Assembly: GCF_002101815.1 (NCBI RefSeq)
Contig: NZ_LQPM01000003.1
Coordinates: 1-64,000, forward strand
Direction: 5' to 3'
DNA length: 64,000 nt
Origin: Mycobacterium paraense
GTDB lineage: Bacteria; Actinomycetota; Actinomycetes; Mycobacteriales; Mycobacteriaceae
Positions 17,763 through 26,635 of the stretch are shown one piece after another (positions within the stretch are counted from its first letter, which is position 1; the number at the start of each line of letters is the position of its first letter). The position numbers and the translations under genes are program-made. The notes beneath the pieces were generated by a model. The model did no database searches. It was not told the DNA's origin and worked only from the letters and a program-made list of their open reading frames with translations.

Positions 17763-18749
17763 TCAACCGGAGGCGTCGCGCAGTGCATCGAGCAAAGGCT
17801 GCGCGGCCTCCTTGAGGAAGAGGTCCTGAGTCTCGCCTCCGATCTGGACGAGCGCGATGTCGGTGAACCCCGCCTCCCAGTAGGGGCGGACGGAGTCCAC
17901 GATCGCGTCCAGGTCGGGGCCGCAGGGGATGGAATCGGCGACGTCCTCGGGTCGCACGAACTGGGTCGCACCAGCGAAACCGGCTGGCGTGGGCAGGTCG
18001 GCGTTCACCTTCCAGCCCCCGCCGAACCAGCGGAACTGGTCGTGCGCGCGCCGGATGGCGGCGTCGCGGTCCGGATCCCAGGACACCGGGATCTGGCCGA
18101 CCACCCGGCCACCTCCGGCGAGGTTGGCGGCCTGCCGCGCGGCGTGCCACTCGCGGACGAGTTCCCCGTCGGGTTCCACGGCGATCAGGTGTTCGGCCAG
18201 CTTGGCAAACTTTTCGACGCCCTTCGCCCCGGACATCGCCACACCGATGGCGACCGGAACGTCCGGCACGTCCCACAGCCGCGCCGAATCGACCTGGAAG
18301 TACTCGCCGCGCCAGTTCACCAGCTGCCCGCCGAAGAGCTCGCGAATGATCTTGATGGCCTCGCGCAGCATGTCCTGCCGGCGCTCGACGGTCGGCCATC
18401 CTCTGCCGACCACGTGTTCGTTGAGGTTCTCACCGCTGCCCAGCCCCAGGGTGAACCGGCCGTCGGACAGGATCTGCACGGTGGCGGCCTGCTGCGCGAC
18501 GATCGCGGGGTGATACCGCATCGTCGGGCAGGTCACGTAGGTATACAGGTCGACCCGCTCGGTGGCGTGCGCCACCGCGCCCAGCACGGCCCAGGCGTTG
18601 GGCGCGTGCCCCTGCGACGTCAGCCAGGGCGAGAAGTGGTCGCTGCACACCTCGAAGTCGAAGCCCCGCTCCTCCGCCGAGACAGCCTGGCGCACAAGGT
18701 CTTTGGGTCCACTCTGCTCGGTCATCAGAGTGTAGCCAAAATTCGTCAT
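17763..18749 (-). CDS. F420-dependent LLM-class oxidoreductase
   Basis: A 328-aa TIM-barrel luciferase-like monooxygenase of the F420-dependent type (TIGR03557-like). Characteristic segments are FEVCSDHFSPWL near the N-terminus, RFTLGLGSGENLNEHV in the middle and the C-terminal FTDIALVQIGG. Its close relatives include F420-dependent glucose-6-phosphate dehydrogenases and sugar or alcohol oxidoreductases. Cofactor F420 use fits a mycobacterial host. It stands alone with more than 70 bp on each side. Confidence 0.85.
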   Translation of the reverse strand: MTNFGYTLMTEQSGPKDLVRQAVSAEERGFDFEVCSDHFSPWLTSQGHAPNAWAVLGAVAHATERVDLYTYVTCPTMRYHPAIVAQQAATVQILSDGRFTLGLGSGENLNEHVVGRGWPTVERRQDMLREAIKIIRELFGGQLVNWRGEYFQVDSARLWDVPDVPVAIGVAMSGAKGVEKFAKLAEHLIAVEPDGELVREWHAARQAANLAGGGRVVGQIPVSWDPDRDAAIRRAHDQFRWFGGGWKVNADLPTPAGFAGATQFVRPEDVADSIPCGPDLDAIVDSVRPYWEAGFTDIALVQIGGETQDLFLKEAAQPLLDALRDASG

Positions 18750-18826
18750 GCGTTATACGTACCCCGGTCCGCCGGGCGCAAACCGCGCGAGGAGCGGCCC
18801 CGCGCCGGTTCCACGGCGGAGTTCGG

Positions 18827-19912
18827 TCAGTCCGCGGTGGTGATGGAGTCGCCGGTGACCCCGGCCGCCCGGCGGGCGGCCAGCCTGCGTTTCTGCGGCT
18901 CGATCGTGTACCGGGGGTCCCGGGCCGATTCCAGCCCGGCTTCGAAGAAACCGAACCTCAGCAGCGCCGACGCCGCGAGCAACGTGGCACCGGACAACGC
19001 GGCGACACCGCGGTGGTGCCCGCCGATCAACGCGCCCAGACCGCCCGCGGCCGCGAGCCGTTCGCTCCAGGCCAGCAGGCGGCCCGGCCTGCCCCGATGC
19101 AGCGGTTCCCTGGTCACCGGGTCCATCCGGTACTCGGTGAACCGCGCGGAGATCAGGTCACCGATCGCACCGATCACGGCCAGCCTGCGGGCGGGGCCGG
19201 CCTCGGCGACCGGGGTGGTGATCATCGCCAGGCCCGCTCCGGCCAGGCTGGCCGAGCTGACGAAGACGAACGGCAGGTCTCGGTGGGCGGCGTTCCAGGT
19301 CGGCGTCGCCGTGTCGGTGAGCAGCACCGCGGTGTAGACCGCCAACGGGGCCGCGAACACGGCGGCTTCCAGACCCGCCGGTCCCTCCACGGCGCGCAGC
19401 ACGGGCCGCAATGGGCCCAGCGGGATTCGTCCGCCCGTCATCCTGTCGACCTCGGAGACCGCCGCGATGCCGATGCCGGCGCTGAAGAAGCTGAGGATCC
19501 ACGAGCCGATGCTCATCGGCGAGGTCAGCTTGACGGTTCGCAGCATGTTCACGAAACGCTCGGGCCGGCCCAGGTCCTTGACCAGCGCGACGGCGCCCAC
19601 CATCACGGCGATCAAAGCGGACAGCCTGGTGTTGCGGCGCAACGTGTTTCGCCCGGTGAGCTGGGCGCCCGCCGCCAGCAGACCGGACCCGCCTGCGACA
19701 CCGCCCAGGAACAGATAAGCCGCCACCTCGTGTCCCCACGGCGCGGGCTTGACGACCGGCCGTCCGTAATAGGAGGTGAACTCGGCCTCGGGGACCATCG
19801 GCATCTCGCGGGAACCGTCCCCACCACCGCGACGGCCCGCGCGCCTGCCTCTGCGCCGCCTGCCGCCCTCGGGCTCCGGCGGACGGAGGCTGTCGAATTC
19901 CGAAGTGCTCAC
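18827..19912 (-). CDS. NrfD/PsrC-type membrane subunit of formate dehydrogenase
   Basis: A 361-aa integral membrane protein. A very basic Arg/Gly-rich N-terminus (about 15-30) is followed by about eight hydrophobic helices in the NrfD/PsrC pattern, beginning EVAAYLFLGGVAGGSG and including DLGRPERFVNMLR. This subunit passes electrons between the Fe-S protein and quinone. It lies 6 bp after the Fe-S subunit gene and is the last gene of the formate dehydrogenase operon. Confidence 0.85.
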   Translation of the reverse strand: MSTSEFDSLRPPEPEGGRRRRGRRAGRRGGGDGSREMPMVPEAEFTSYYGRPVVKPAPWGHEVAAYLFLGGVAGGSGLLAAGAQLTGRNTLRRNTRLSALIAVMVGAVALVKDLGRPERFVNMLRTVKLTSPMSIGSWILSFFSAGIGIAAVSEVDRMTGGRIPLGPLRPVLRAVEGPAGLEAAVFAAPLAVYTAVLLTDTATPTWNAAHRDLPFVFVSSASLAGAGLAMITTPVAEAGPARRLAVIGAIGDLISARFTEYRMDPVTREPLHRGRPGRLLAWSERLAAAGGLGALIGGHHRGVAALSGATLLAASALLRFGFFEAGLESARDPRYTIEPQKRRLAARRAAGVTGDSITTAD

Positions 19913-19918
19913 GCTATT

Positions 19919-20890
19919 TCACCGGCCTTTCCAGAAGGCCAGCGCCGCGGCCGCAACCATGCCGGCCGCAGCCACGCTCGCCCTTTTGAACATCCGCGGC
20001 AGGTCGGCCGTACACACCCGCGGGTCGGGCGGCAGCCCGTAGACCTCCGGTTCGTCGAGCAGCAGGAAGATCGACCCGATCCCGCCGACGCCGTCGTGTT
20101 CGTTGGCGCCGTAGAGGCGGGCCTCGGTGAGCCCCTGGGCGTGCAGCTGGGCGACCCGTTCGCGGGCCTTGACCACCAGGTCGTCGTGATCGCCGAACTT
20201 GATCGAGGTCGTCGGGCAGGTCTTGGCGCACGCCGGTATCTGATCCTCGACCAGGCGGTCGTAGCAGAGGGTGCACTTCTGGGCCACGCCGCTGACCGGT
20301 TTTTCGACCGGGCGGCCGGGCCGCTGCGCCGGCGTGGTGTACGTGCCGTCGTTGCGGCGCTCGACCACACCGAACGGGCACCCGGCCACGCAGGTGCCGC
20401 AGCCGTTGCAGACGTCATCCTGCACGACGACGGTGCCGAACTCGGTGCGGAACAACGCCCCCGTCGGGCAGACGTCGAGGCAGCCGGCGTGCGTGCAGTG
20501 CTTGCACACATCCGACGACATCAGCCAGCGGAACTCCGGGGTGTCCGGCGGCGTGATGTCGGGGCGGCTCGCGGCCCCGGGAATCGGAGGCATGCCCAAA
20601 TCGATCAGGGCGCGGCCGGATTCCCGCGCCTCCTCGATGCGGTCCCGGCCCTGCTCGATGAACGCCACATGCCGCCAGGTGCTCGCGCCAAGCGAGCCGG
20701 TGTTGTCGTAGGACGACCCCAGCAGTTCGAGGTCGCCGTCGCGCGGGTTGCGGTTCCATTCCTTGCACGCCACCTCGCAGGCCTTGCAGCCGATGCAGAT
20801 CGAGGTGTCGGTGAAAAAACCCTTGCGCGGCCTGGGAACTGCCCAGCCGGCGTCACTCGTCGGGTCGGTCGGCCCGCTCAGCTGGCCCAT
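19919..20890 (-). CDS. Formate dehydrogenase iron-sulfur subunit (FdhB-like)
   Basis: A 323-aa ferredoxin-type subunit with four [4Fe-4S] cysteine groups: CIGCKACEVACKEW, CKHCTHAGCLDVCPTG, CNGCGTCVAGCPFG and CTLCYDRL...CAKTCPT. It ends in a single hydrophobic helix (AAAGMVAAAALAFW) that would anchor it beside the NrfD subunit, as in FdnH/FdoH. The start overlaps the end of fdhA by 38 bp. Together they carry electrons from the molybdenum/selenium site to the membrane. Confidence 0.9.
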   Translation of the reverse strand: MGQLSGPTDPTSDAGWAVPRPRKGFFTDTSICIGCKACEVACKEWNRNPRDGDLELLGSSYDNTGSLGASTWRHVAFIEQGRDRIEEARESGRALIDLGMPPIPGAASRPDITPPDTPEFRWLMSSDVCKHCTHAGCLDVCPTGALFRTEFGTVVVQDDVCNGCGTCVAGCPFGVVERRNDGTYTTPAQRPGRPVEKPVSGVAQKCTLCYDRLVEDQIPACAKTCPTTSIKFGDHDDLVVKARERVAQLHAQGLTEARLYGANEHDGVGGIGSIFLLLDEPEVYGLPPDPRVCTADLPRMFKRASVAAAGMVAAAALAFWKGR

Positions 20891-23800
20891 CGGCTCCCCC
20901 TTCCCACACGCCGTCGCTGATCCGCGCGTTGCCGGTTTCGGTGGTGGCGCCGGAGCGGGATTGATACTCGGCGATCAGACGCAGCAGCTCCTCGCCCTGC
21001 GGTCGGCGCCCCGGCCGGATATCGCACGACCCGGCCTTGGATTCCTGGATCTGCACGTTGGGATCCAACGTCACCCCGAGCAGGTCGTTGGCCGCGTCGC
21101 CGCTGACCACCGCGTCACTCCCGACGCCCCAGTGGTACGGCAACCCGATCTGGTGCACCGTGTGGCCGTTGACGACCAGCGGCGCAACGCGTTTGGTGAC
21201 CAGCACCCGTGCCTCGATCGCCGCGCGGGGCGAGACGATGGTGGCCCAGCCGTAGGGCTCGAGACCGCGTTCGGCGGCCAGCTCCGGGGAGACTTCACAG
21301 AACATCTCCGGTTGCAGCTCCGAGAGGTAAGGCAGCCACCGGCTCATGCCACCGGCGGTGTGATGTTCGGTGAGCCGGTAGGTGGTGAACACGTACGGGT
21401 ACACGTCGGCCCCGGGCTCGTCGGCACTCGGCGCGCTCAGGTTGTCCTTGCGCGGGAAGGTGATTCGCGCCGGATTCCGCTGCTGCGGATACAAGGCGTT
21501 GGTGACGGGCGACTCCTGCGGTTCGTAGTGCGTGGGCAGCGGCCCGTCGACCATGCCCTTCGGCGCGAACAGCCAAGCCTTGCCGTCGGCCTGCATGATG
21601 AACGGGTCGTCGCCGGCCAGGGCGTCCGGGCCGCCGACATCCGGATCCGGCCGGACGTGCGGAGCACGGTCGACGGGGAAATCGGGCACGTCGTCGCCCA
21701 CCCAGCGGGACTGCTGCTCATCCCACCAGATATAGCGCTTGCGCTCGCTCCACGGTTTGCCGTCGGGGTCGGCCGAGGCGCGGTTGTAGAGGATGCGGCG
21801 GTCGGCCGGCCACGCCCACCCCCACTCCGACTGGCTAGGACTCGGACCGCCCAGCGGCGCCCGCCGGGCGGCCTGGTTGACACCTTCGGCGTACACGCCC
21901 GAGTAGATCCAGCATCCGCATGACGTCGATCCGTCGGCCCCCAATTCGGTGTACCCGGGAACGGGCTGGCCGGCTTTGGGACCGGTCAGATAGCAGCCGC
22001 TGATCTCGGCCAGCACCGCAGTGGGATCGGGCTCGCCATGCTCGTCGGTGGGATAGTCCCACGTCAGATCGAGCAGCGGCCGGTCACGTTCGTCGGTGGA
22101 TCCGGCCAGCCGCTGGCGGATTCGCTTGCCCAGCTCGACGAAGAACTGCAGCTCGCTCTGGCAGTCGCCGGGTGGATCGACTGCCTTGTGCCGCCACTGC
22201 ACCAAGCGTTGGGTCTGGGTGAACGAGCCGGCCTTCTCGACGTGGGTCGCCGCCGGGAAGAAAAACACCTCCGTCTCGATCTCCTCCGTCTTCAGCTCGC
22301 CGGATGCGATCTCCGGGCCGTCCTTCCAGAACGTGGCCGACTCGATGAGGTTGAGATCGCGCACCACCAACCACTTCAGGTGCGACATACCCATGCGCTG
22401 CATCCGGCCGTGTGCCGATCCGACGGCCGGGTTCTGGCCGAGCAAGAAGTACCCGTCGACGTCGTCGTCGAGCATCGACATGACCGTCTGATAGGTGCCG
22501 TGCGGGCCGGACAACCGCGGCAGGTAGTCGTAGGCCCAGTCGTTGTCGGCACGGGCGGCGTCGCCCCACCACGCCTTGAGCAGGCTGACGAAGTAGGTGT
22601 CCGCGTCGGCCCAGAAACCCTTCTGGTTCTTGGGTCCGACCGCTTCGACGTACTCCCGGAACGTGTCGTGCACGCCGGCCTTCGGCATCGACAGATAGCC
22701 CGGCAGCAGGTTGAACAACGTCGGGATGTCGGTCGACCCTTGGATCGTGGCGTGTCCGCGGAGCGCCATGATGCCGCCGCCCGGGCGACCGACGTTGCCC
22801 ATCAGCAGCTGCAGAATCGTTGCGGTGCGGATGAATTGGGCCCCGAGCGTGTGCTGCGTCCAACCGACGGCGTAGGCGAAGCAGGTGGTGCGCTCGCGCC
22901 CCGAGTTCTCGACGATGGACCGGGCCAGGTAGCCGAAGTCGTCGACGCTGATGCCGCAGACGTCACGCACCATCTCCGGCGTGTAGCGCGCGTAATGCCG
23001 CTTGACGATCTGAAACACCGTTCGGGGATGTTGCAGGGTCTCGTCGCGCTGCACGCGGGCATGGGGCAACGGCGGACCGCCGCTGCCGTGCACGTCACCG
23101 GCCGCTCGGGCCGATGCGCTGGCGCCGTGCTCTTGTCGGCTTTCGTCCTGCTCTTGTCCCGCGTACGCCCAGGTCGATGAGTCGTATTGGCCGGTCTCGG
23201 GATCGTAACCGGAGAACAGACCGCCCAGATCCTCAGTGTCGCGGTAGTTTTCGTTGATCAGGGTCGCCGCGTTGGTGTACGCGACGACGTACTCCTTGAA
23301 CCACAAATCGTTGCTGATGATGTGGTTGATCAGCGCGCCGAGCAACACCACGTCCGAGCCGGCCCTGATCGGGATGTGCTTGTCCGAGACCGCCGAGGTG
23401 CGAGTAAAACGCGGGTCGACGTGAATCACCTTGGCGCCGCGGGCTTTCGCCTCCTCGACCCACTGAAAGCCGACGGGATGACATTCGGCCATGTTGGAGC
23501 CCTGGATGACGATGCAGTCGGCGTTGGCCATGTCTTGCAGTGTTTGGGTGGCGCCGCCGCGCCCGAAGGAGGTTCCCAGACCGGGAACCGTGGAGCTGTG
23601 TCAAATACGAGCTTGGTTCTCGATCTGGATGGCGCCGGCGGCCGTGAAGAGCTTCTTGATGACGTAGTTCTCTTCGTTGTCCAGGGTGGCGCCGCCGAGT
23701 GCGGCGATCTTCATGGTGCGCCGCAGCGGGTGCCCCTTTTTGTCGATATCCTGCCAGGCGTGGCGACGGGCCTCGACGAAGCGGTCGGCCACCATGTCGA

Positions 23801-24170
23801 TGGCGGTGTCAAGGTCCAGCGGCTGCCATTCGGTCGCCCGCGGCGGGCGGTAGAGCACATGCAGCTGCCGACCCGGCGAGTTCACCAGCTGTTCGCTGGC
23901 AGCGCCCTTGGGGCACAAGCGGCCTCGCGAGATCGGCGAGTCCGGGTCACCCTCGATCTGCACCACCCGCTCGTCCTTGACGTACACCCGCTGCCCACAA
24001 CCGACTGCGCAATACGGACAGATGCTTTGCACCACCCGGTCGGCCGTCGTCGTGCGCGGCGTGATGGCGCGGGTGTGCTTGGAGGTCACGGCCGACCCGC
24101 GGCCGAGCTTGTCGCCCGAACGCAGCTGACGCAAGACGGGCCACTCCAGAAAAATCCTCCGCATGGGCAT
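20853..24170 (-). CDS. fdhA: Selenocysteine-containing formate dehydrogenase catalytic subunit
   Basis: One gene of 1105 codons interrupted by an in-frame TGA at 23601-23603 that should be read as selenocysteine (residue 190). The context NQARI-U-HSSTVPGLGTSFGRG matches the FdnG/FdhH active site. An N-terminal [4Fe-4S] site is formed by Cys51, 54, 58 and 86 (CPYCAVGC and CPKG). The rest is the bis-MGD molybdenum/tungsten oxidoreductase fold, ending with the molydopterin-binding domain. No Tat signal is seen, so the enzyme probably faces the cytoplasm. A SECIS hairpin and all selenocysteine genes lie close by. The start could also be M3 at 24164. Confidence 0.93.
23571..23603 (-). promoter_or_regulatory. 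SECIS element and UGA(Sec) codon of fdhA
   Basis: On the transcript strand the UGA codon is followed after 11 nt by a perfect 7-bp stem, GGUUCCC/GGGAACC, closed by a GGUCU loop. The 11-nt distance and the GGUCU apical loop are those of the E. coli fdhF SECIS recognised by SelB. Confidence 0.9.
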
Positions 24171-24209
24171 GACTTCTACCCTAGTGCGCGCCGGCGAAAC
24201 CCCGCTCGC

Positions 24210-25202
24210 TCAGCGGACCACGATGGTGTGCTCGCCGCCGGCCACGAGCTCGCCGATGACGGGCGCGCCCGGGATCTCGCCCGCGATCAGCAGGCCGCCC
24301 GAGGTTTGCGCGTCGGCGAGCAGCAGGGCCTCGTCCTCGCCGACCCCGGACAGGTCGGCGTGCGGCGCCACCCAGTCTAGGTTGCGCCGGGTGCCGCCGC
24401 TGACGTAGCCCGCCGCCAACGCCTCCCGCGCGCCCTCCAGGTAGGGCACCGCCGCCGCGTCGACGATCGCGGTGACGCCGCTGGCCCGGGCCAGCTTGTG
24501 CAGGTGCCCGAGCAGGCCGAAACCCGTGACGTCGGTCGCGCATTCGACGCCGGCGGCCAGCGCCGCGGCCGCCGCCTCGGCGTTGAGCGTGGTCATCGCC
24601 TCGATCGCCTGCTCGAAGCGCTCGCCGGTGGCCTTGTGCCTGCTGTTGAGCACGCCGATCCCCAGCGGCTTGGTCAGCGACAGCGGGGTGCCCGGCTTGC
24701 CGGAGTCGTTGCGCAACAACCGGTTCGGGTCCGCGATCCCGGTGACCGCCAGCCCGTATTTGGGCTCGGGATCGTCGACGCTGTGCCCGCCGGCGAGGTG
24801 GCAGCCGGCCAGGCCGCAGACGTCCAGCCCGCCGCGCAACGTCTCGGCCGCCAGCTCGAAGGGCAGCACCTCGCGCGGCCAGCCCAGCAGGTTCACCGCC
24901 ACCACCGGCCGCCCGCCCATCGCGTAGACGTCGGACAGCGCGTTGGTGGCCGCGATGCGCCCCCAGTCGTACGCGTCGTCGACCACCGGGGTGAAGAAGT
25001 CCGTCGTCGCGATCAGCGCCGTGCCGCCCTCGAGCCGCACCGCGGCCGCGTCGTCGCCGTGGTCCAGCCCGACCAGCAGTTCGCCGACCGGGTCGCGCGG
25101 CGCGCTCGCCCCCAACCCGCGGACGACGTCCTCCAGCTCGCCGGGCGGGATCTTGCACGCGCAGCCGCCGCCATGGGCGTACTGAGTCAGTCGGTAGCTC
25201 AC
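24210..25202 (-). CDS. selD: Selenide, water dikinase SelD
   Basis: A 330-aa enzyme that makes selenophosphate from selenide and ATP, the selenium donor for SelA. The catalytic loop is HGGGCACKIPPGEL (about 10-23), with Cys rather than Sec at the active position. AIR-synthase-like domains follow, with DNGG-like DDAAAV and GGHSVDDPEPKYG segments. The frame is open across the tRNA-Sec gene, so the GTG at 25202 was chosen; it gives the normal family N-terminus (VSYRLTQYAHGGGC). It is divergent from tRNA-Sec, 27 bp away. Confidence 0.93.
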   Translation of the reverse strand: MSYRLTQYAHGGGCACKIPPGELEDVVRGLGASAPRDPVGELLVGLDHGDDAAAVRLEGGTALIATTDFFTPVVDDAYDWGRIAATNALSDVYAMGGRPVVAVNLLGWPREVLPFELAAETLRGGLDVCGLAGCHLAGGHSVDDPEPKYGLAVTGIADPNRLLRNDSGKPGTPLSLTKPLGIGVLNSRHKATGERFEQAIEAMTTLNAEAAAAALAAGVECATDVTGFGLLGHLHKLARASGVTAIVDAAAVPYLEGAREALAAGYVSGGTRRNLDWVAPHADLSGVGEDEALLLADAQTSGGLLIAGEIPGAPVIGELVAGGEHTIVVR

Positions 25203-25229
25203 GGATACATAATTGTCCGCATGGTCCGA

Positions 25230-25324
25230 GGAGGCGTGTCCGGTCTGGTGACCGGCGCGGTCTTCAAAACCGTCGAACGGCAGACGCTGCCGCTGGCGGG
25301 TTCGATTCCCGTCCGCCTCCGCCA
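25230..25324 (+). tRNA. selC: tRNA-Sec (TCA anticodon)
   Basis: A 95-nt tRNA with an extended acceptor arm (GGAGGCG/CGCCTCC), a long variable arm, a TTCGATT T-loop and an encoded 3' GCCA. The anticodon loop CTTCAAA (25262-25268) carries TCA at 25264-25266, complementary to UGA. Length and anticodon are diagnostic for selenocysteine tRNA. It lies between selD and selA. Confidence 0.95.
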
Positions 25325-25342
25325 TACTTCGTCGAGCCCGAG

Positions 25343-26635
25343 ATGAGCGACCCGCGCCGGCGGGTGCCCGGCACCGACACGCTGCTCGCCGACCCGCGCC
25401 TCGCCCAGGCCGAGCGGGTGTTGGGCCGCGCGCTGGTGAAGTCGGTGATCGCCGACGCGCAGCAGCGTGCGCGCGCCGGAGAGATCGAGCCCGAACGCGT
25501 CGTCGAATGCGCGGTCGCCGCGCTGCCGCCCACCGCCTCGAGCCTCCGCCCCGTCATCAACGCCACCGGCGTGGTGGTGCACACCAACCTGGGCCGCGCG
25601 CCGCTGTCCCGGGCCGCCGTGGACGCGGTGGTCGCCGCGGCGGGCACCACGGACGTCGAGTTCGACCTCGCGACGGGCCGGCGCGCGCGCCGCGGCCGCG
25701 GGGCGCTGGCCGCCCTGGCCCAGGCGGTGCCGACGGCCGGCGGCGTCCACGTCGTCAACAACAACGCCGCCGCGCTGCTGCTGGCCGCCGTCACGTTGGC
25801 GCCCGGCAAGGAGATCGTGCTCAGCCGCGGCGAGCTCGTCGAAATCGGCGACGGGTTCCGCATCCCCGAGCTGCTGGCGTCCGCGGGATCGCGGCTGCGC
25901 GAGGTCGGCACCACCAACCGCACCAGCCTGCGCGACTACACCGACGCCATCGGGCCGGAGACCGGTTTCGTGCTGAAGGTGCACCCGTCGAACTTCCACG
26001 TCACCGGGTTCACTTCGGCGGTGAGCGTCGCGGAGTTGGCGCGGGTGCTGGCCGAGCGCGACGTGCCGCTGGTGGTCGACATCGGCTCCGGGCTGCTGGC
26101 CCCGCATCCCGCGCTGCCCGACGAGCCGGACGCGGCGTCGATGCTGGCCGACGGCGCGGACCTGGTCACCGCGAGCGGCGACAAGCTGCTGGGCGGCCCG
26201 CAGGCCGGCCTGCTGTTCGGCGACGCCGGGCTCATCGAGCGGCTGCGCCGCCACCCGTCGGCGCGCGCCCTGCGCGTCGACAAGCTCACCCTCGCCGCGC
26301 TGGAAGCGACCCTGACCGGCCCGCCGCCGCCGGTGCACCAGGCGCTCGCCGCGGACGCCGCCCGGCTGCGGGCCCGCGCCGAATCGCTCGCCGCCCAGTT
26401 GCCCGGGGCGGTGGCGGTGGACTGCGTTGGGGCCGTCGGCGGCGGCGGGGCGCCGGGCGTCGAGCTGCCCAGCGCCGCCGTGAGCCTGCCCGAGTCGTAC
26501 GCCGCCGCGCTGCGCGCCGGCAGCCCGCCGGTGGTCGGGCGCCTCGAGGCCGGCCGCTGCCTGCTCGACCTGCGCACGGTGGCGCCGGAGGACGACGCGC
26601 TGCTGGCGGCGGCGGTGCTGGCGTGTTCGTCCTAG
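25343..26635 (+). CDS. selA: L-seryl-tRNA(Sec) selenium transferase SelA
   Basis: A 430-aa PLP enzyme converting Ser-tRNA-Sec to Sec-tRNA-Sec. Landmarks are the N-terminal VINATGVVVHTNLGRAPLS, the DIGSGLLA segment, the PLP lysine in SGDKLLGGPQAG and the C-terminal EAGRCLLDLRT. The start is 18 bp after tRNA-Sec and the end overlaps selB by 13 bp. Confidence 0.95.
   Translation: MSDPRRRVPGTDTLLADPRLAQAERVLGRALVKSVIADAQQRARAGEIEPERVVECAVAALPPTASSLRPVINATGVVVHTNLGRAPLSRAAVDAVVAAAGTTDVEFDLATGRRARRGRGALAALAQAVPTAGGVHVVNNNAAALLLAAVTLAPGKEIVLSRGELVEIGDGFRIPELLASAGSRLREVGTTNRTSLRDYTDAIGPETGFVLKVHPSNFHVTGFTSAVSVAELARVLAERDVPLVVDIGSGLLAPHPALPDEPDAASMLADGADLVTASGDKLLGGPQAGLLFGDAGLIERLRRHPSARALRVDKLTLAALEATLTGPPPPVHQALAADAARLRARAESLAAQLPGAVAVDCVGAVGGGGAPGVELPSAAVSLPESYAAALRAGSPPVVGRLEAGRCLLDLRTVAPEDDALLAAAVLACSS

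Noticed and set aside
23532..24170. fdhA as a frameshifted pseudogene or two separate genes
   Set aside because: The stop is a single in-frame TGA in the exact selenocysteine context with a SECIS hairpin, and all Sec genes are adjacent.
25507..26622. Extension of selB over selA
   Set aside because: The upstream part is low-complexity shadow sequence; the GTG at 26623 gives the exact elongation-factor N-terminus.
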